19,235 nt of DNA from the NCBI GenBank assembly GCA_964639875.1, contig CAZXEM010000017.1, positions 1 to 19,235 on the forward strand, read 5' to 3'. Shown one piece after another: positions 1 to 6,386 of the stretch (position 1 is the first letter of the stretch; each line of letters opens with the position of its first letter). The position numbers and the translations under genes were made by a program. The DNA comes from CAZQLW01 sp964639875. GTDB taxonomy: Archaea > Nanobdellota > Nanobdellia > Woesearchaeales > GW2011-AR9. The notes under the pieces are model-generated. The model was not told the DNA's origin. It saw only the letters and a list, made by a program, of their open reading frames with translations, and made no database searches.

Positions 1-140
1 GTTAAATACAATAAAATTTCCATTTCTATGACAACAAAAATAGGGGAGTTCTAGTCCTTCGGACAGTTAGTTTTTACTTCGTAAAAGAATTTAATATTTC
101 AATAGGGGGAGTTCCTAAAATCTATTTGGGCGTTTGTTCT
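1..140. repeat. Left hairpin-rich intergenic island
   Basis: This non-coding stretch lies downstream of the minus-strand peptidase operon. It opens with the box GTTAAATAC (1-9), identical to 4386-4394 and the reverse complement of 4264-4272; the shared stretch extends to 12 nt (GTTAAATACAAT). It contains one arm of a long-range inverted repeat (12-29), two copies of TAGGGG(G)AGTTC (41-51 and 103-114), and two perfect short hairpins with a TTC loop (54-64 and 72-86). All of these signals recur on the other side of the operon at 4020-4400, so this is the left end of a symmetric unit. Confidence 0.7.
12..29. repeat. Left arm of a 4.2-kb inverted repeat
   Basis: TAAAATTTCCATTTCTAT here is the reverse complement of 4196-4214 (ATAGGAAATGGAAATTTTA), with 15 perfect pairs, one 1-nt insertion and three more pairs. 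The arms bracket the whole two-gene peptidase operon. Both lie just inside the GTTAAATAC / GTATTTAAC boxes. Confidence 0.65.
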
Positions 141-1211
141 CTAAGTCTCTGGACTAACTTTCTTCTTTCTAAAAAATACAATCAATATAAATATCAGTAA
201 GATAATAATTCCTACGCCAATAAGCACACCAAACAAGACTTTCTTTATTGGTTTTCCTTCTTCAATCTCTTCTTTTGGAACTTCTTCTTCCTTATCAACT
301 TCTTCTACTATTTCAATTTCTTCTTTTTTGGTTTCATTAGCAACAAGCTTAATCTCTTTTTTAGGACAATCCTTATCTTCTTCAAAAGTACAATCAGGAT
401 CACAAATGCCATCACTTACTTTATCGCAATAATTATCTTTTCCTCCAGATTTACAATCTTGCGGACAGCTTTTATAGTTTTCATTACTATCACAAACTAA
501 ATTTAAATTACAATCTTGTATTATTGGAATTGAAACTTCCTTTTCAAATACTTCAAATGAAGAAACATCTTGAGCAGGTTTATATGATTCTTCATAAACC
601 GTAGCATTCAAAGAATAAACTCCAATAAGTTCGGGAATAAATAAAACCGGTAAATCAAGAACCTGTTCATCCCCATTTGGCTTGATTAACCTTGCTTTTA
701 CGTCTGATTCTAATAGCGTGGGACTATAAGAAATAAAAATAGTATCATTAACTATAAATGTTTTTGATATGTATTGGCAATCTTCATCTTTACATGCTCT
801 CAACCCAAAATCAAGATAAGGAGAGACGTTTATATCAAATTCTTTTTCAACAATAATTTCAGTGGGTTCAATAATTTTTACGAATGCAGTACATTTTTGG
901 GGTTCAAATTTCTCATCTACCATCAAAAAATAATACCCTGCATTAAAAGTTTCATTTGTGGAAATGTTTATTAAGATTGGTGCAGGTTCGTAACTTGCTA
1001 TATGGGCACATACAATTGATGATAAATAACTGATTGTAAGATTTTCATCTGAATTAATAGAATAATCAAAATGTATTCTTTCTCCTTCTTTAAAAGAATC
1101 AGAAATATTAAGATCGATTAAAATTTCGGCATTAGCTATGCTTGAAACAAGTATTAACAAAAAAATCACTTGCATGAACTTTATCTTAATATTTTCTATT
1201 GCTCGTGTCAT
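141..1211 (-). CDS. Membrane-anchored Cys-rich surface protein, unknown function
   Basis: About 356 aa. I chose the ATG at 1211 over one at 1232: it overlaps the TGA of the upstream peptidase gene as ATGA (translational coupling) and leaves a normal signal peptide (hydrophobic run VIFLLILVSS ending SIANA). The middle is beta-rich and extracellular in character. Near residues 235-290 there is a cysteine-rich segment with two CDSNEN.../CPQDC and GICDPDC.../KDC units, a repeat style common in DPANN surface proteins. A Glu/Lys-rich linker follows, then one transmembrane helix (VLFGVLIGVGIIILLIFILI) and a KKK stop-transfer tail. It is therefore a type I surface protein facing outward. It is co-transcribed with the C25-type peptidase and may be its partner, anchor or substrate; that role is inference. 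Confidence 0.8.
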   Translation of the reverse strand: MTRAIENIKIKFMQVIFLLILVSSIANAEILIDLNISDSFKEGERIHFDYSINSDENLTISYLSSIVCAHIASYEPAPILINISTNETFNAGYYFLMVDEKFEPQKCTAFVKIIEPTEIIVEKEFDINVSPYLDFGLRACKDEDCQYISKTFIVNDTIFISYSPTLLESDVKARLIKPNGDEQVLDLPVLFIPELIGVYSLNATVYEESYKPAQDVSSFEVFEKEVSIPIIQDCNLNLVCDSNENYKSCPQDCKSGGKDNYCDKVSDGICDPDCTFEEDKDCPKKEIKLVANETKKEEIEIVEEVDKEEEVPKEEIEEGKPIKKVLFGVLIGVGIIILLIFILIVFFRKKKVSPET

Positions 1212-3970
1212 TTGAAACCTACCTTGCCCCATTTTTGATATTTCTTAGTGGATTTTAATGTTAATGTCGGATCGCCTAGGAATAAAGCTTTATTTTCACC
1301 AATTTGTTTTCCTTCTCCATTGTATTTCTCGGAATCCATCTTAAAATAATCATAATCATGATGAATGTTCATGGCAACTTCACCCATAGATAGGGATTGA
1401 GTTATATAGTATAAAGCAGCATTATTTGTAGATCCTGCAGGTTCGCCAGCACCTTTTATTCCAAAACCTCTAATCACATAACCCCAATAGCCTAATCCTC
1501 CTTTTCTTAAGAAATTCATACCAAATGTTTTTGTTGCCTGGGGAAGTTTGTAGGTTTTAGCTTTAATTGTTGCTCCCGAGTAAAAAGAGTTTGTATGACA
1601 TGCCCAGGTTATAGCAAAAGGGAGGTCCAGTTTTGGTATTTTGTCTGATGAAACTCCTGCCGAGGAATAAGAGCCATGACCAAAATAAGTGATAAACTGT
1701 TTTTCTTTTAATGAATCAATTTTTATTCTTCCCTCATCAAATTTACAAGTAATACCCTCCAGTGGATTTGATGTTTGACATTCTGTTGTATATCCTGTAT
1801 TTTTAGCATTATTCAACAACATAGGAAATGTAGCTGAAAGATCAGGTCCCGCATTCTCATCCTCTTCCCAATTTAAATCATTCCAGATTACTGCAGTATA
1901 TTCATCATCTCCATAAGTATTTGAGAAAAGCTCATCATAAAACAAAGAACGCATAATGTAAGAAGAGGTATCAGATAAAGTAATTCCATATATTCTTCCT
2001 GTTTTCAGTTCAAGCTTCTCGTCTTGACATTTAACAAATTTCTCACGTCCAAAAATATTATTAGCTTTTCCGTGCGGAAATTCACAATTATTAGCATAGA
2101 ACCTGTCTGCTGAAAATCTAAATTGATAGGGCTCCTTATTATCATCGCGTATATTGCCGGAATACCATACAGATGCAGGAATATTATTGGGATCTGCTAT
2201 TATAGTTAAGTACTCTGGCTTTTTTCCGGGAAAAAAAGCATCTATTTTTGAAAGAAGATTGTTACGTATTTCTAAAGTTTTAGAAATTAAAATTGTATTT
2301 ATGTTTTTAAGATCATTTTCAGAAAGTCCACTAAATCCATCGCCAAGAGATATGACTTTTTTATCAACATCAGAAAAGATTCCTTCTTCAATCTCATCCT
2401 GAAAAAATATTATTTCATGCTTACCTGCTGCTAACAAAGGGGCACTTAAAGATAAAGAGTTAAATGGTTTTGAAATCTTTCCGCCTAATTCTGTTTGAAA
2501 TTTTTCTGGCATTTGTACATTAACATCATTTGGATTAACAATAATTATTTTATCCGTGTTAGTTAGCTCGATAAACTTCTTTTGAAGTTTCGGCAAATCA
2601 TATCTTTCTTCACAAGTAGCATTGTTTGGACAGGAATCAATATCTATCAGCACTACATTTTTGCCATCAAAATTATCTGGTTTATCTAATACACTTCCTT
2701 TGATAATGAAAGGCGCATTTATTAAAGAAGCATACGTTGATGCTAGCAAAGAGGATTTATAATCCTCATTAACATAAACAACTGTATCATAACTGCTCCA
2801 ATAATTAATGATTGTTTCTGGATCAATTCTTTGAATCTGGTTTTGATTTAATCCTGCACCTGTGTCACTAATTAATAAATTATCAAATCCCAAGGGTGTT
2901 TCACCAACTAAAGTTACTTTTTCAGTATTATATTGCTGTAAGAAATGGATTATTGAATCTGCATCAAAACCGTTATCTTCTTCGTGGATTATTAGCAAGG
3001 GTTGTTTGTTGATTTTATTTTCTTTTGTCCAGATAGTTAAAGGAACTAATTGAAGAACATTTTTCCAGTTTTTATCTGAAATTATAAAAACTTGATTTTG
3101 ATGATCCATTTCTTCATCAGTAATCCCGGGTCCAAATTCACTGAAATGACTTATTTCTGTAATCAATCTGTTGTTCACAACATCAATATTGCTTGGTAAA
3201 GAAATCCACTCGTCTGCTTCTTCATCAAAGTATTTTACTTCTAATTCTTGTTCATGAAATCCCTCCGGCAAATCAGAATCTTTATAATCGGTTGTTAGAA
3301 TGATTGGCGGCTCAAAAGCTGCCCCGTCTGGTTTGAAGTCATATTTAAAGAATCCAATAATTGGATAAGTGGTTCCTAAAATTCTCATACTTATTGATGT
3401 TAATGGATTGTTATTTTGATCCATGGCTCTAGTTCCTTCAGGGATTGTTAAAGCGGCATCACCATTAGGTACTGATACCGATTGAGTGACAAAGCCATCT
3501 TGGTCTGTATGTAAATTAATATGAGATATCAATGACATTTTGGAATTAAATTTATTCAATTGAGAAGTTTGTGACTCTTTTCTAATTGTAATGGGATAAC
3601 CTACATTAACTGACATTGAATAATTGCTTATTACAGTATCGGCTTGTATTGACTCAGTTGAAATATTAAGTCCTTGTTTTTCAAAAATCGTAAAATTAAT
3701 GCATTTTGAGAGATTAGATTTAACATACCCTGAAACTCTAGATTCATTTAATCCAACAACATCAACAGAGCTCAATAAGATCTTATCTAAACACGAAGAA
3801 ACAAAAGAGTTTACAGAATTCACTTTTGACTGAAAATCGAGTAATTTTTGTTGCTCTGTTTCGATCTCAGATTTCTCAACAACGGTTTTTACATAAAATA
3901 AAATAAACACAGATATCAATATGACTATCCCTAAGATAATAAACACCGTTATCTGTCCTCTTTTATGCAT
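1208..3970 (-). CDS. Secreted C25-family (gingipain-like) cysteine peptidase with pilin-type signal
   Basis: 920 aa. The N-terminus is MHKRGQITVF followed by a long hydrophobic helix, the class III (type IV pilin-like) signal seen on many archaeal surface proteins. A long extracellular region follows. The C-terminal third carries a caspase-fold dyad as in C25 peptidases: YFGHGS with His765, and TWACHTNSFYSG with Cys791, 26 residues later. A further conserved-looking block, FLGDPTLTL, lies near the end and is typical of C25 domains. The middle (around 290-420) has LLIIHEE...VTLVGE and DTVVYVNED...ASLINAPFII stretches resembling cell-wall-binding-repeat or nucleotide-like folds; this is tentative. 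The protein probably acts outside the cell, cutting proteins or maturing surface components. It is first in a two-gene operon with a TATA box at 3995-4001 and is probably leaderless. Confidence 0.82.
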   Translation of the reverse strand: MHKRGQITVFIILGIVILISVFILFYVKTVVEKSEIETEQQKLLDFQSKVNSVNSFVSSCLDKILLSSVDVVGLNESRVSGYVKSNLSKCINFTIFEKQGLNISTESIQADTVISNYSMSVNVGYPITIRKESQTSQLNKFNSKMSLISHINLHTDQDGFVTQSVSVPNGDAALTIPEGTRAMDQNNNPLTSISMRILGTTYPIIGFFKYDFKPDGAAFEPPIILTTDYKDSDLPEGFHEQELEVKYFDEEADEWISLPSNIDVVNNRLITEISHFSEFGPGITDEEMDHQNQVFIISDKNWKNVLQLVPLTIWTKENKINKQPLLIIHEEDNGFDADSIIHFLQQYNTEKVTLVGETPLGFDNLLISDTGAGLNQNQIQRIDPETIINYWSSYDTVVYVNEDYKSSLLASTYASLINAPFIIKGSVLDKPDNFDGKNVVLIDIDSCPNNATCEERYDLPKLQKKFIELTNTDKIIIVNPNDVNVQMPEKFQTELGGKISKPFNSLSLSAPLLAAGKHEIIFFQDEIEEGIFSDVDKKVISLGDGFSGLSENDLKNINTILISKTLEIRNNLLSKIDAFFPGKKPEYLTIIADPNNIPASVWYSGNIRDDNKEPYQFRFSADRFYANNCEFPHGKANNIFGREKFVKCQDEKLELKTGRIYGITLSDTSSYIMRSLFYDELFSNTYGDDEYTAVIWNDLNWEEDENAGPDLSATFPMLLNNAKNTGYTTECQTSNPLEGITCKFDEGRIKIDSLKEKQFITYFGHGSYSSAGVSSDKIPKLDLPFAITWACHTNSFYSGATIKAKTYKLPQATKTFGMNFLRKGGLGYWGYVIRGFGIKGAGEPAGSTNNAALYYITQSLSMGEVAMNIHHDYDYFKMDSEKYNGEGKQIGENKALFLGDPTLTLKSTKKYQKWGKVGFK

Positions 3971-3994
3971 GAAATAATAGTAGAATTTATTAAT

Positions 3995-4001
3995 TTATAA
4001 A
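3995..4001 (-). promoter_or_regulatory. TATA box of the peptidase operon
   Basis: On the minus strand this reads TTTATAA, centred about 28 nt before the ATG at 3970. That distance predicts transcription starting at or next to the start codon, so the operon is probably leaderless. Confidence 0.6.
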
Positions 4002-4045
4002 GGTAATCAAAACAAACACCTATTTCTCCTTAATCTAAACTAACG

Positions 4046-4160
4046 GAACTCCCCTAGATCTATTAACAAAAAAGCCTTCGGCTTTGATGAAACGAACTCC
4101 CCCTAACTACTTGTTCTCGATGTAACGCTTCGCTTTCTAGATAGAACTGAACTCCCCTAG
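4046..4160. repeat. Three GAACTCCCC(C)TA repeats (inverted copies at 41-51 and 101-115)
   Basis: Copies are at 4046-4057 (GAACTCCCCTAG), 4094-4106 (GAACTCCCCCTAA) and 4149-4160 (GAACTCCCCTAG). The two copies left of the operon (41-51 and 101-115) are in the opposite orientation, so all five point toward the operon symmetrically. Perfect hairpins with a TTC triloop sit between or beside them: AAAGCC/GGCTTT at 4071-4085 and GTGC/GCAC at 4160-4170. I know of no named family that matches. Confidence 0.7.
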
Positions 4161-4195
4161 TGCTTCGCACATATACACTCCCTGCGGTCGAATTA

Positions 4196-4214
4196 ATAGG
4201 AAATGGAAATTTTA
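4196..4214. repeat. Right arm of the 4.2-kb inverted repeat
   Basis: This is the partner of 12-29. It lies about 200 nt upstream of the operon promoter, so it cannot be part of the operon mRNA. The symmetry therefore acts, if at all, at the DNA level. Confidence 0.65.
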
Positions 4215-4263
4215 CTTTGCGGACGCAATTTTCCAGAACTCCGCTTCGCTCGTAACTGGAAAA
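4204..4263. repeat. Competing hairpins sharing one arm
   Basis: TTTTCCAG (4229-4236) is the exact reverse complement of CTGGAAAA (4256-4263). The overlapping TTTCCA (4230-4235) can instead pair back with TGGAAA (4204-4209), enclosing TTGCG-GA-CGCAA (4217-4228). The two folds are mutually exclusive. The block abuts the palindrome that begins at 4264. Confidence 0.55.
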
Positions 4264-4394
4264 GTATTTAACAGCGATTATCCAGTTCGGAACGACCGCC
4301 TTCGGCTATTTTGCCAAGCAAAATTCGTTCCTCTCCAAAATGCTTTAATGTCCTTCGGACTTAAAGCACTTCGGATAATCGCGACGTTAAATAC
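4264..4394. repeat. 131-nt multibranched palindrome, attC-like recombination site candidate
   Basis: Outer arms GTATTTAAC (4264-4272) and GTTAAATAC (4386-4394) pair perfectly over 9 bp. After an asymmetric spacer (A versus GAC), GCGATTATCC (4274-4283) pairs perfectly with GGATAATCGC (4373-4382). Inside, GGAACGA/TCGTTCC (4289-4295 and 4325-4331) encloses two hairpins: GCC-TTC-GGC (4298-4306) and ATTTTGC-CAA-GCAAAAT (4308-4324). Beside them is a 12-bp hairpin with one bulged base and a TTC loop (4341-4368). About 96 of 131 bases are paired. The outer arms fit RYYYAAC...GTTRRRY, the layout of integron attC sites, and the length is within the usual attC range. The pairing is seen directly; the attC identity is inference, since no integrase is in view. 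A structured RNA or a palindromic mobile repeat are alternatives. Confidence 0.6.
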
Positions 4395-4396
4395 AA

Positions 4397-4411
4397 TCGA
4401 GTCTTGGAAAC
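4397..4411. repeat. Left arm of 15-bp perfect inverted repeat around the 70-aa gene
   Basis: TCGAGTCTTGGAAAC is the exact reverse complement of 4654-4668. It ends two bases before the TATA box, so it lies upstream of transcription. Confidence 0.8.
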
Positions 4412-4412
4412 A

Positions 4413-4421
4413 TTTATATAA
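4413..4421 (+). promoter_or_regulatory. TATA box of the 70-aa gene
   Basis: TTTATATAA is centred about 25 nt before the ATG at 4442, consistent with a leaderless transcript. Confidence 0.6.
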
Positions 4422-4441
4422 CTTTTTAATTCTATAAAACT

Positions 4442-4654
4442 ATGGCAAAAAAAGTTGATGGATGCGTTCATTTAATATTCAAAGATGGACAAGTAGTTAA
4501 TGTTTTTACTCATTTGAGTAAATTACCAAAAAATGGTGTTGTTCATCTTAAAGGAGATAAGATTTATACTATTGAAGAATTTAAAAAGTCGCATCCAAGA
4601 GATCATCACGAATTAAAAAAGCATAAAAAGAAAGTTAATATTGGAGAGTTTTAG
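4442..4654 (+). CDS. Small basic protein of unknown function
   Basis: 70 aa, starting MAKKVDGCVHLIFKDGQ. The N-terminal 50 residues read as alternating short beta strands. The C-terminal 20 are rich in Lys and His (HPRDHHELKKHKKKV), suggesting nucleic-acid contact or metal affinity; that is inference. There is no signal peptide and no membrane segment. The start is supported by the TATA box at 4413-4421. The gene with its promoter is bracketed exactly by a 15-bp perfect inverted repeat: one arm stops two bases before the TATA box and the other begins on the last base of the stop codon. I do not recognise the family. It may be a cassette-borne gene. Confidence 0.7.
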   Translation: MAKKVDGCVHLIFKDGQVVNVFTHLSKLPKNGVVHLKGDKIYTIEEFKKSHPRDHHELKKHKKKVNIGEF

Positions 4655-4668
4655 TTTCCAAGACTCGA
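4654..4668. repeat. Right arm of 15-bp inverted repeat around the 70-aa gene
   Basis: GTTTCCAAGACTCGA pairs perfectly with 4397-4411. Its first base is the last base of the TAG stop codon. Confidence 0.8.
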
Positions 4669-4861
4669 CTTCTTCGGATTTCTTCGAAATCCTCGACCAC
4701 GTTGCACTTTCGCCTTCGGCTCGGGGCATTTAACAGGGATCCCGATGTTATGTTGTTCAGGTATATTTTCCCCTGAAGAAACTATTACTCTTTCGATATC
4801 TGAATATTCATTTGATATAGTCATATTAATTTGAATAACTTTTTTTTAATCAATAAAACTT
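4665..4861. repeat. Hairpin-rich spacer between convergent genes
   Basis: GGATTTC-TTC-GAAATCC (4676-4692) is a 7-bp perfect stem, closed outside by TCGA/TCGA (4665-4668 and 4693-4696). GCC-TTC-GGC is at 4712-4720 and TTCAGG/CCTGAA at 4756-4777. A run of eight T at 4840-4847 could terminate the plus-strand gene. The first part is richer in G and C than the flanking genes. Confidence 0.6.
4726..4754. repeat. Collapsed copy of the 4264-4394 palindrome
   Basis: The sequence runs GCATTTAAC, A, GGGATCCC, GAT, GTTATG. This matches the order at 4264-4394: GTATTTAAC, A, stem, GAC, GTTAAATAC, with the same 1-versus-3-nt spacers. The inner stem is reduced to a loopless GGGATCCC palindrome and the right box is degenerate. 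It reads as a shortened or decayed relative. Confidence 0.45.
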
Positions 4862-5617
4862 TTATTTCTTGACGACGGGTCCAATTCCAGGAAGTGGAGG
4901 ATGATTACTGGGTCCACTAATACCTGGGCCGCTAACAATTCTTCTTCTTCTCCTAGTCCCTCCTCCCAGTTGGTATGAAGGAGTCATTACCGTTGCAACT
5001 TGTTGAACTTCTTGCTTGACATTTGTTGTAGGTTCTTTACAAACTTTTTCTTGACAGTATTTATTTTTAAGAATTTGTTGAAACGCATTTCTGATCAGTT
5101 CCGCTTCATCTTTTTCCTTTACAGTTATTTGATAACCTTTTAAATCTTGATCTAATTGTTGGTAAACTGTTTTTGCTTTTTGATAAGTTTTTCTTCTTTG
5201 CTTTTCTGTTAAATGATGACCTAACAATTCTCGAGAAAAATTTCTGCTCCAATCTTTAAAATCACGATAATCTTTTTGGTAATAACAAATATTTTCCAGT
5301 TCGCCGCTACTAACGTTAAAAAAAGCTACTGAAGTGTAAGTGAAACTTTTTTTACAAACTTCTTCATTTCTGTTGAGGGCCATTTCTCCCTCTATGATGT
5401 CATGATAATTTATCTCTTGATCCAAATCAATTTTTTTGTACCTATCATGGACATAAATTATTGAGACAGAAGATGGAATTCCAACATTTTTTTCCAAAAT
5501 TTCTACTTTATAATGTTCTTTAACTTTCATTTCTGGATGATTAGTTTCAACGATTTTTTCTAACATTTTTTTTTTTGGAATTGAAACTTTATAAACTTTT
5601 TCTATAATCACACTCAA
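4862..5617 (-). CDS. Cytoplasmic protein of unknown function with basic/Pro-Gly tail
   Basis: About 251 aa. No ATG is available at the front: the reading frame begins with TTG (5617) or GTG (5611). A TATA-like TTTAAAAT on the minus strand (5643-5650) is 30 nt before the TTG, so the TTG start is slightly preferred. The first 110 residues look like an alpha/beta fold, with alternating strands such as HYKVEILEKN and VSIIYVHDRY. Residues 120-195 are helical and charged. The tail has GGGTRRRRR followed by a Pro/Gly-rich stretch to the end, likely disordered and possibly RNA- or DNA-binding. There is no signal peptide or membrane helix. The family is not recognised. It is divergent from the adenylate kinase gene and convergent with the 70-aa gene. 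Confidence 0.75.
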   Translation of the reverse strand: MSVIIEKVYKVSIPKKKMLEKIVETNHPEMKVKEHYKVEILEKNVGIPSSVSIIYVHDRYKKIDLDQEINYHDIIEGEMALNRNEEVCKKSFTYTSVAFFNVSSGELENICYYQKDYRDFKDWSRNFSRELLGHHLTEKQRRKTYQKAKTVYQQLDQDLKGYQITVKEKDEAELIRNAFQQILKNKYCQEKVCKEPTTNVKQEVQQVATVMTPSYQLGGGTRRRRRIVSGPGISGPSNHPPLPGIGPVVKK

Positions 5618-5671
5618 GTAGTCACAATCTTAACCAAAAACTATTTTAAACCCCGCCATTTTTACTCATTT

Positions 5672-5678
5672 AGGTGAT
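5672..5678 (+). promoter_or_regulatory. Strong Shine-Dalgarno of adenylate kinase
   Basis: AGGTGAT, a 7-nt match to the archaeal anti-SD, ends 5 nt before the ATG at 5684. This gene is therefore leadered, unlike most single genes here. Confidence 0.75.
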
Positions 5679-5683
5679 TATAA

Positions 5684-6310
5684 ATGAAACTTATTATGGT
5701 TGGTCCGCCAGGTTCTGGCAAAGGTACAGTCTCAGAAAGACTAGAAAAAGATTTTTCATTAAAACAAATTTCTACTGGGGTTCTGTTACGAAAAAATATT
5801 AAAGAAGAAACTGAACTGGGAAAAATTGCTAAAAGTTACATCGATGCCGGTAATTTAGTTCCTGACGATTTGGTTATTAAAATGTTGAGGGAAGAAATTG
5901 TCGGGAAAGATAACTATGTCTTGGACGGTTTTCCACGGACAATTCCGCAAGCTGAAGCTATTGCTGATTTAGAAATTACTGCCGTAATCAATTTAGAAGT
6001 TCCTGAAGAAGTTGTTGTTGAACGTTTTTCTGGAAGAAGGATGTGTCCAAAATGTAGTGCTGGTTATCACATCAAATATGTTCCCCCAAAAACAGAAAAT
6101 GTTTGTGATAAGTGTGATAGTAAATTAATTCAACGTGACGATGATCAGCCGGAAACTGTTCGCGAAAGATTTAATGTTTACCGAGAAAAAACTCAACCTT
6201 TGATTGATTACTTTGAAAACAAAGGATTAATTAAAAATGTTGACGGTGCGCCCGCTCCAGACATTGTTTATGCTGATGTTAAAAAAGTGGTTGAAGAGCT
6301 TCAACTTTAA
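5684..6310 (+). CDS. adk: Adenylate kinase with zinc-type LID
   Basis: 208 aa, a normal length. It interconverts AMP + ATP and 2 ADP in the cytoplasm. The P-loop GPPGSGKGT is at residues 7-15, and the AMP-binding DGFPRT motif is at 81-86. The LID domain has two CxxC pairs (Cys121, Cys124, Cys141, Cys144), which should bind structural zinc. The long LID and zinc site are of the bacterial-type adenylate kinase form, unlike the short trimeric archaeal enzyme of many Euryarchaeota and Thermoproteota. The start is fixed by the AGGTGAT Shine-Dalgarno. It stands alone, followed by the separately promoted GGDEF gene. Confidence 0.95.
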   Translation: MKLIMVGPPGSGKGTVSERLEKDFSLKQISTGVLLRKNIKEETELGKIAKSYIDAGNLVPDDLVIKMLREEIVGKDNYVLDGFPRTIPQAEAIADLEITAVINLEVPEEVVVERFSGRRMCPKCSAGYHIKYVPPKTENVCDKCDSKLIQRDDDQPETVRERFNVYREKTQPLIDYFENKGLIKNVDGAPAPDIVYADVKKVVEELQL

Positions 6311-6356
6311 TTTTTTCTTTTTCTTTTATCATTATGTAGTGATAAAAACCAAAAGA

Positions 6357-6364
6357 TTTATAAA
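6357..6364 (+). promoter_or_regulatory. TATA box of the GGDEF gene
   Basis: TTTATAAA is centred about 26 nt before the ATG at 6387, predicting a leaderless transcript. Confidence 0.65.
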
Positions 6365-6386
6365 CCAATAAAGCAATTTCTGGTTT

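Noticed and set aside
774..974. Plus-strand open frame antisense to the Cys-rich membrane protein gene.
   Set aside because: It lies fully inside a well-supported gene, with no promoter or Shine-Dalgarno and no protein-like pattern.
4264..4394. Possible tRNA or known riboswitch fold.
   Set aside because: The branching does not match cloverleaf arm lengths, and there is no T-loop or anticodon arrangement; no known riboswitch core was recognised.
4397..4668. Classical insertion sequence with terminal inverted repeats.
   Set aside because: The 70-aa product has no transposase motif and no target-site duplication was seen next to the arms.
1..4734. CRISPR array.
   Set aside because: Repeats are short, in opposite orientations and separated by genes; there are no regular spacers.
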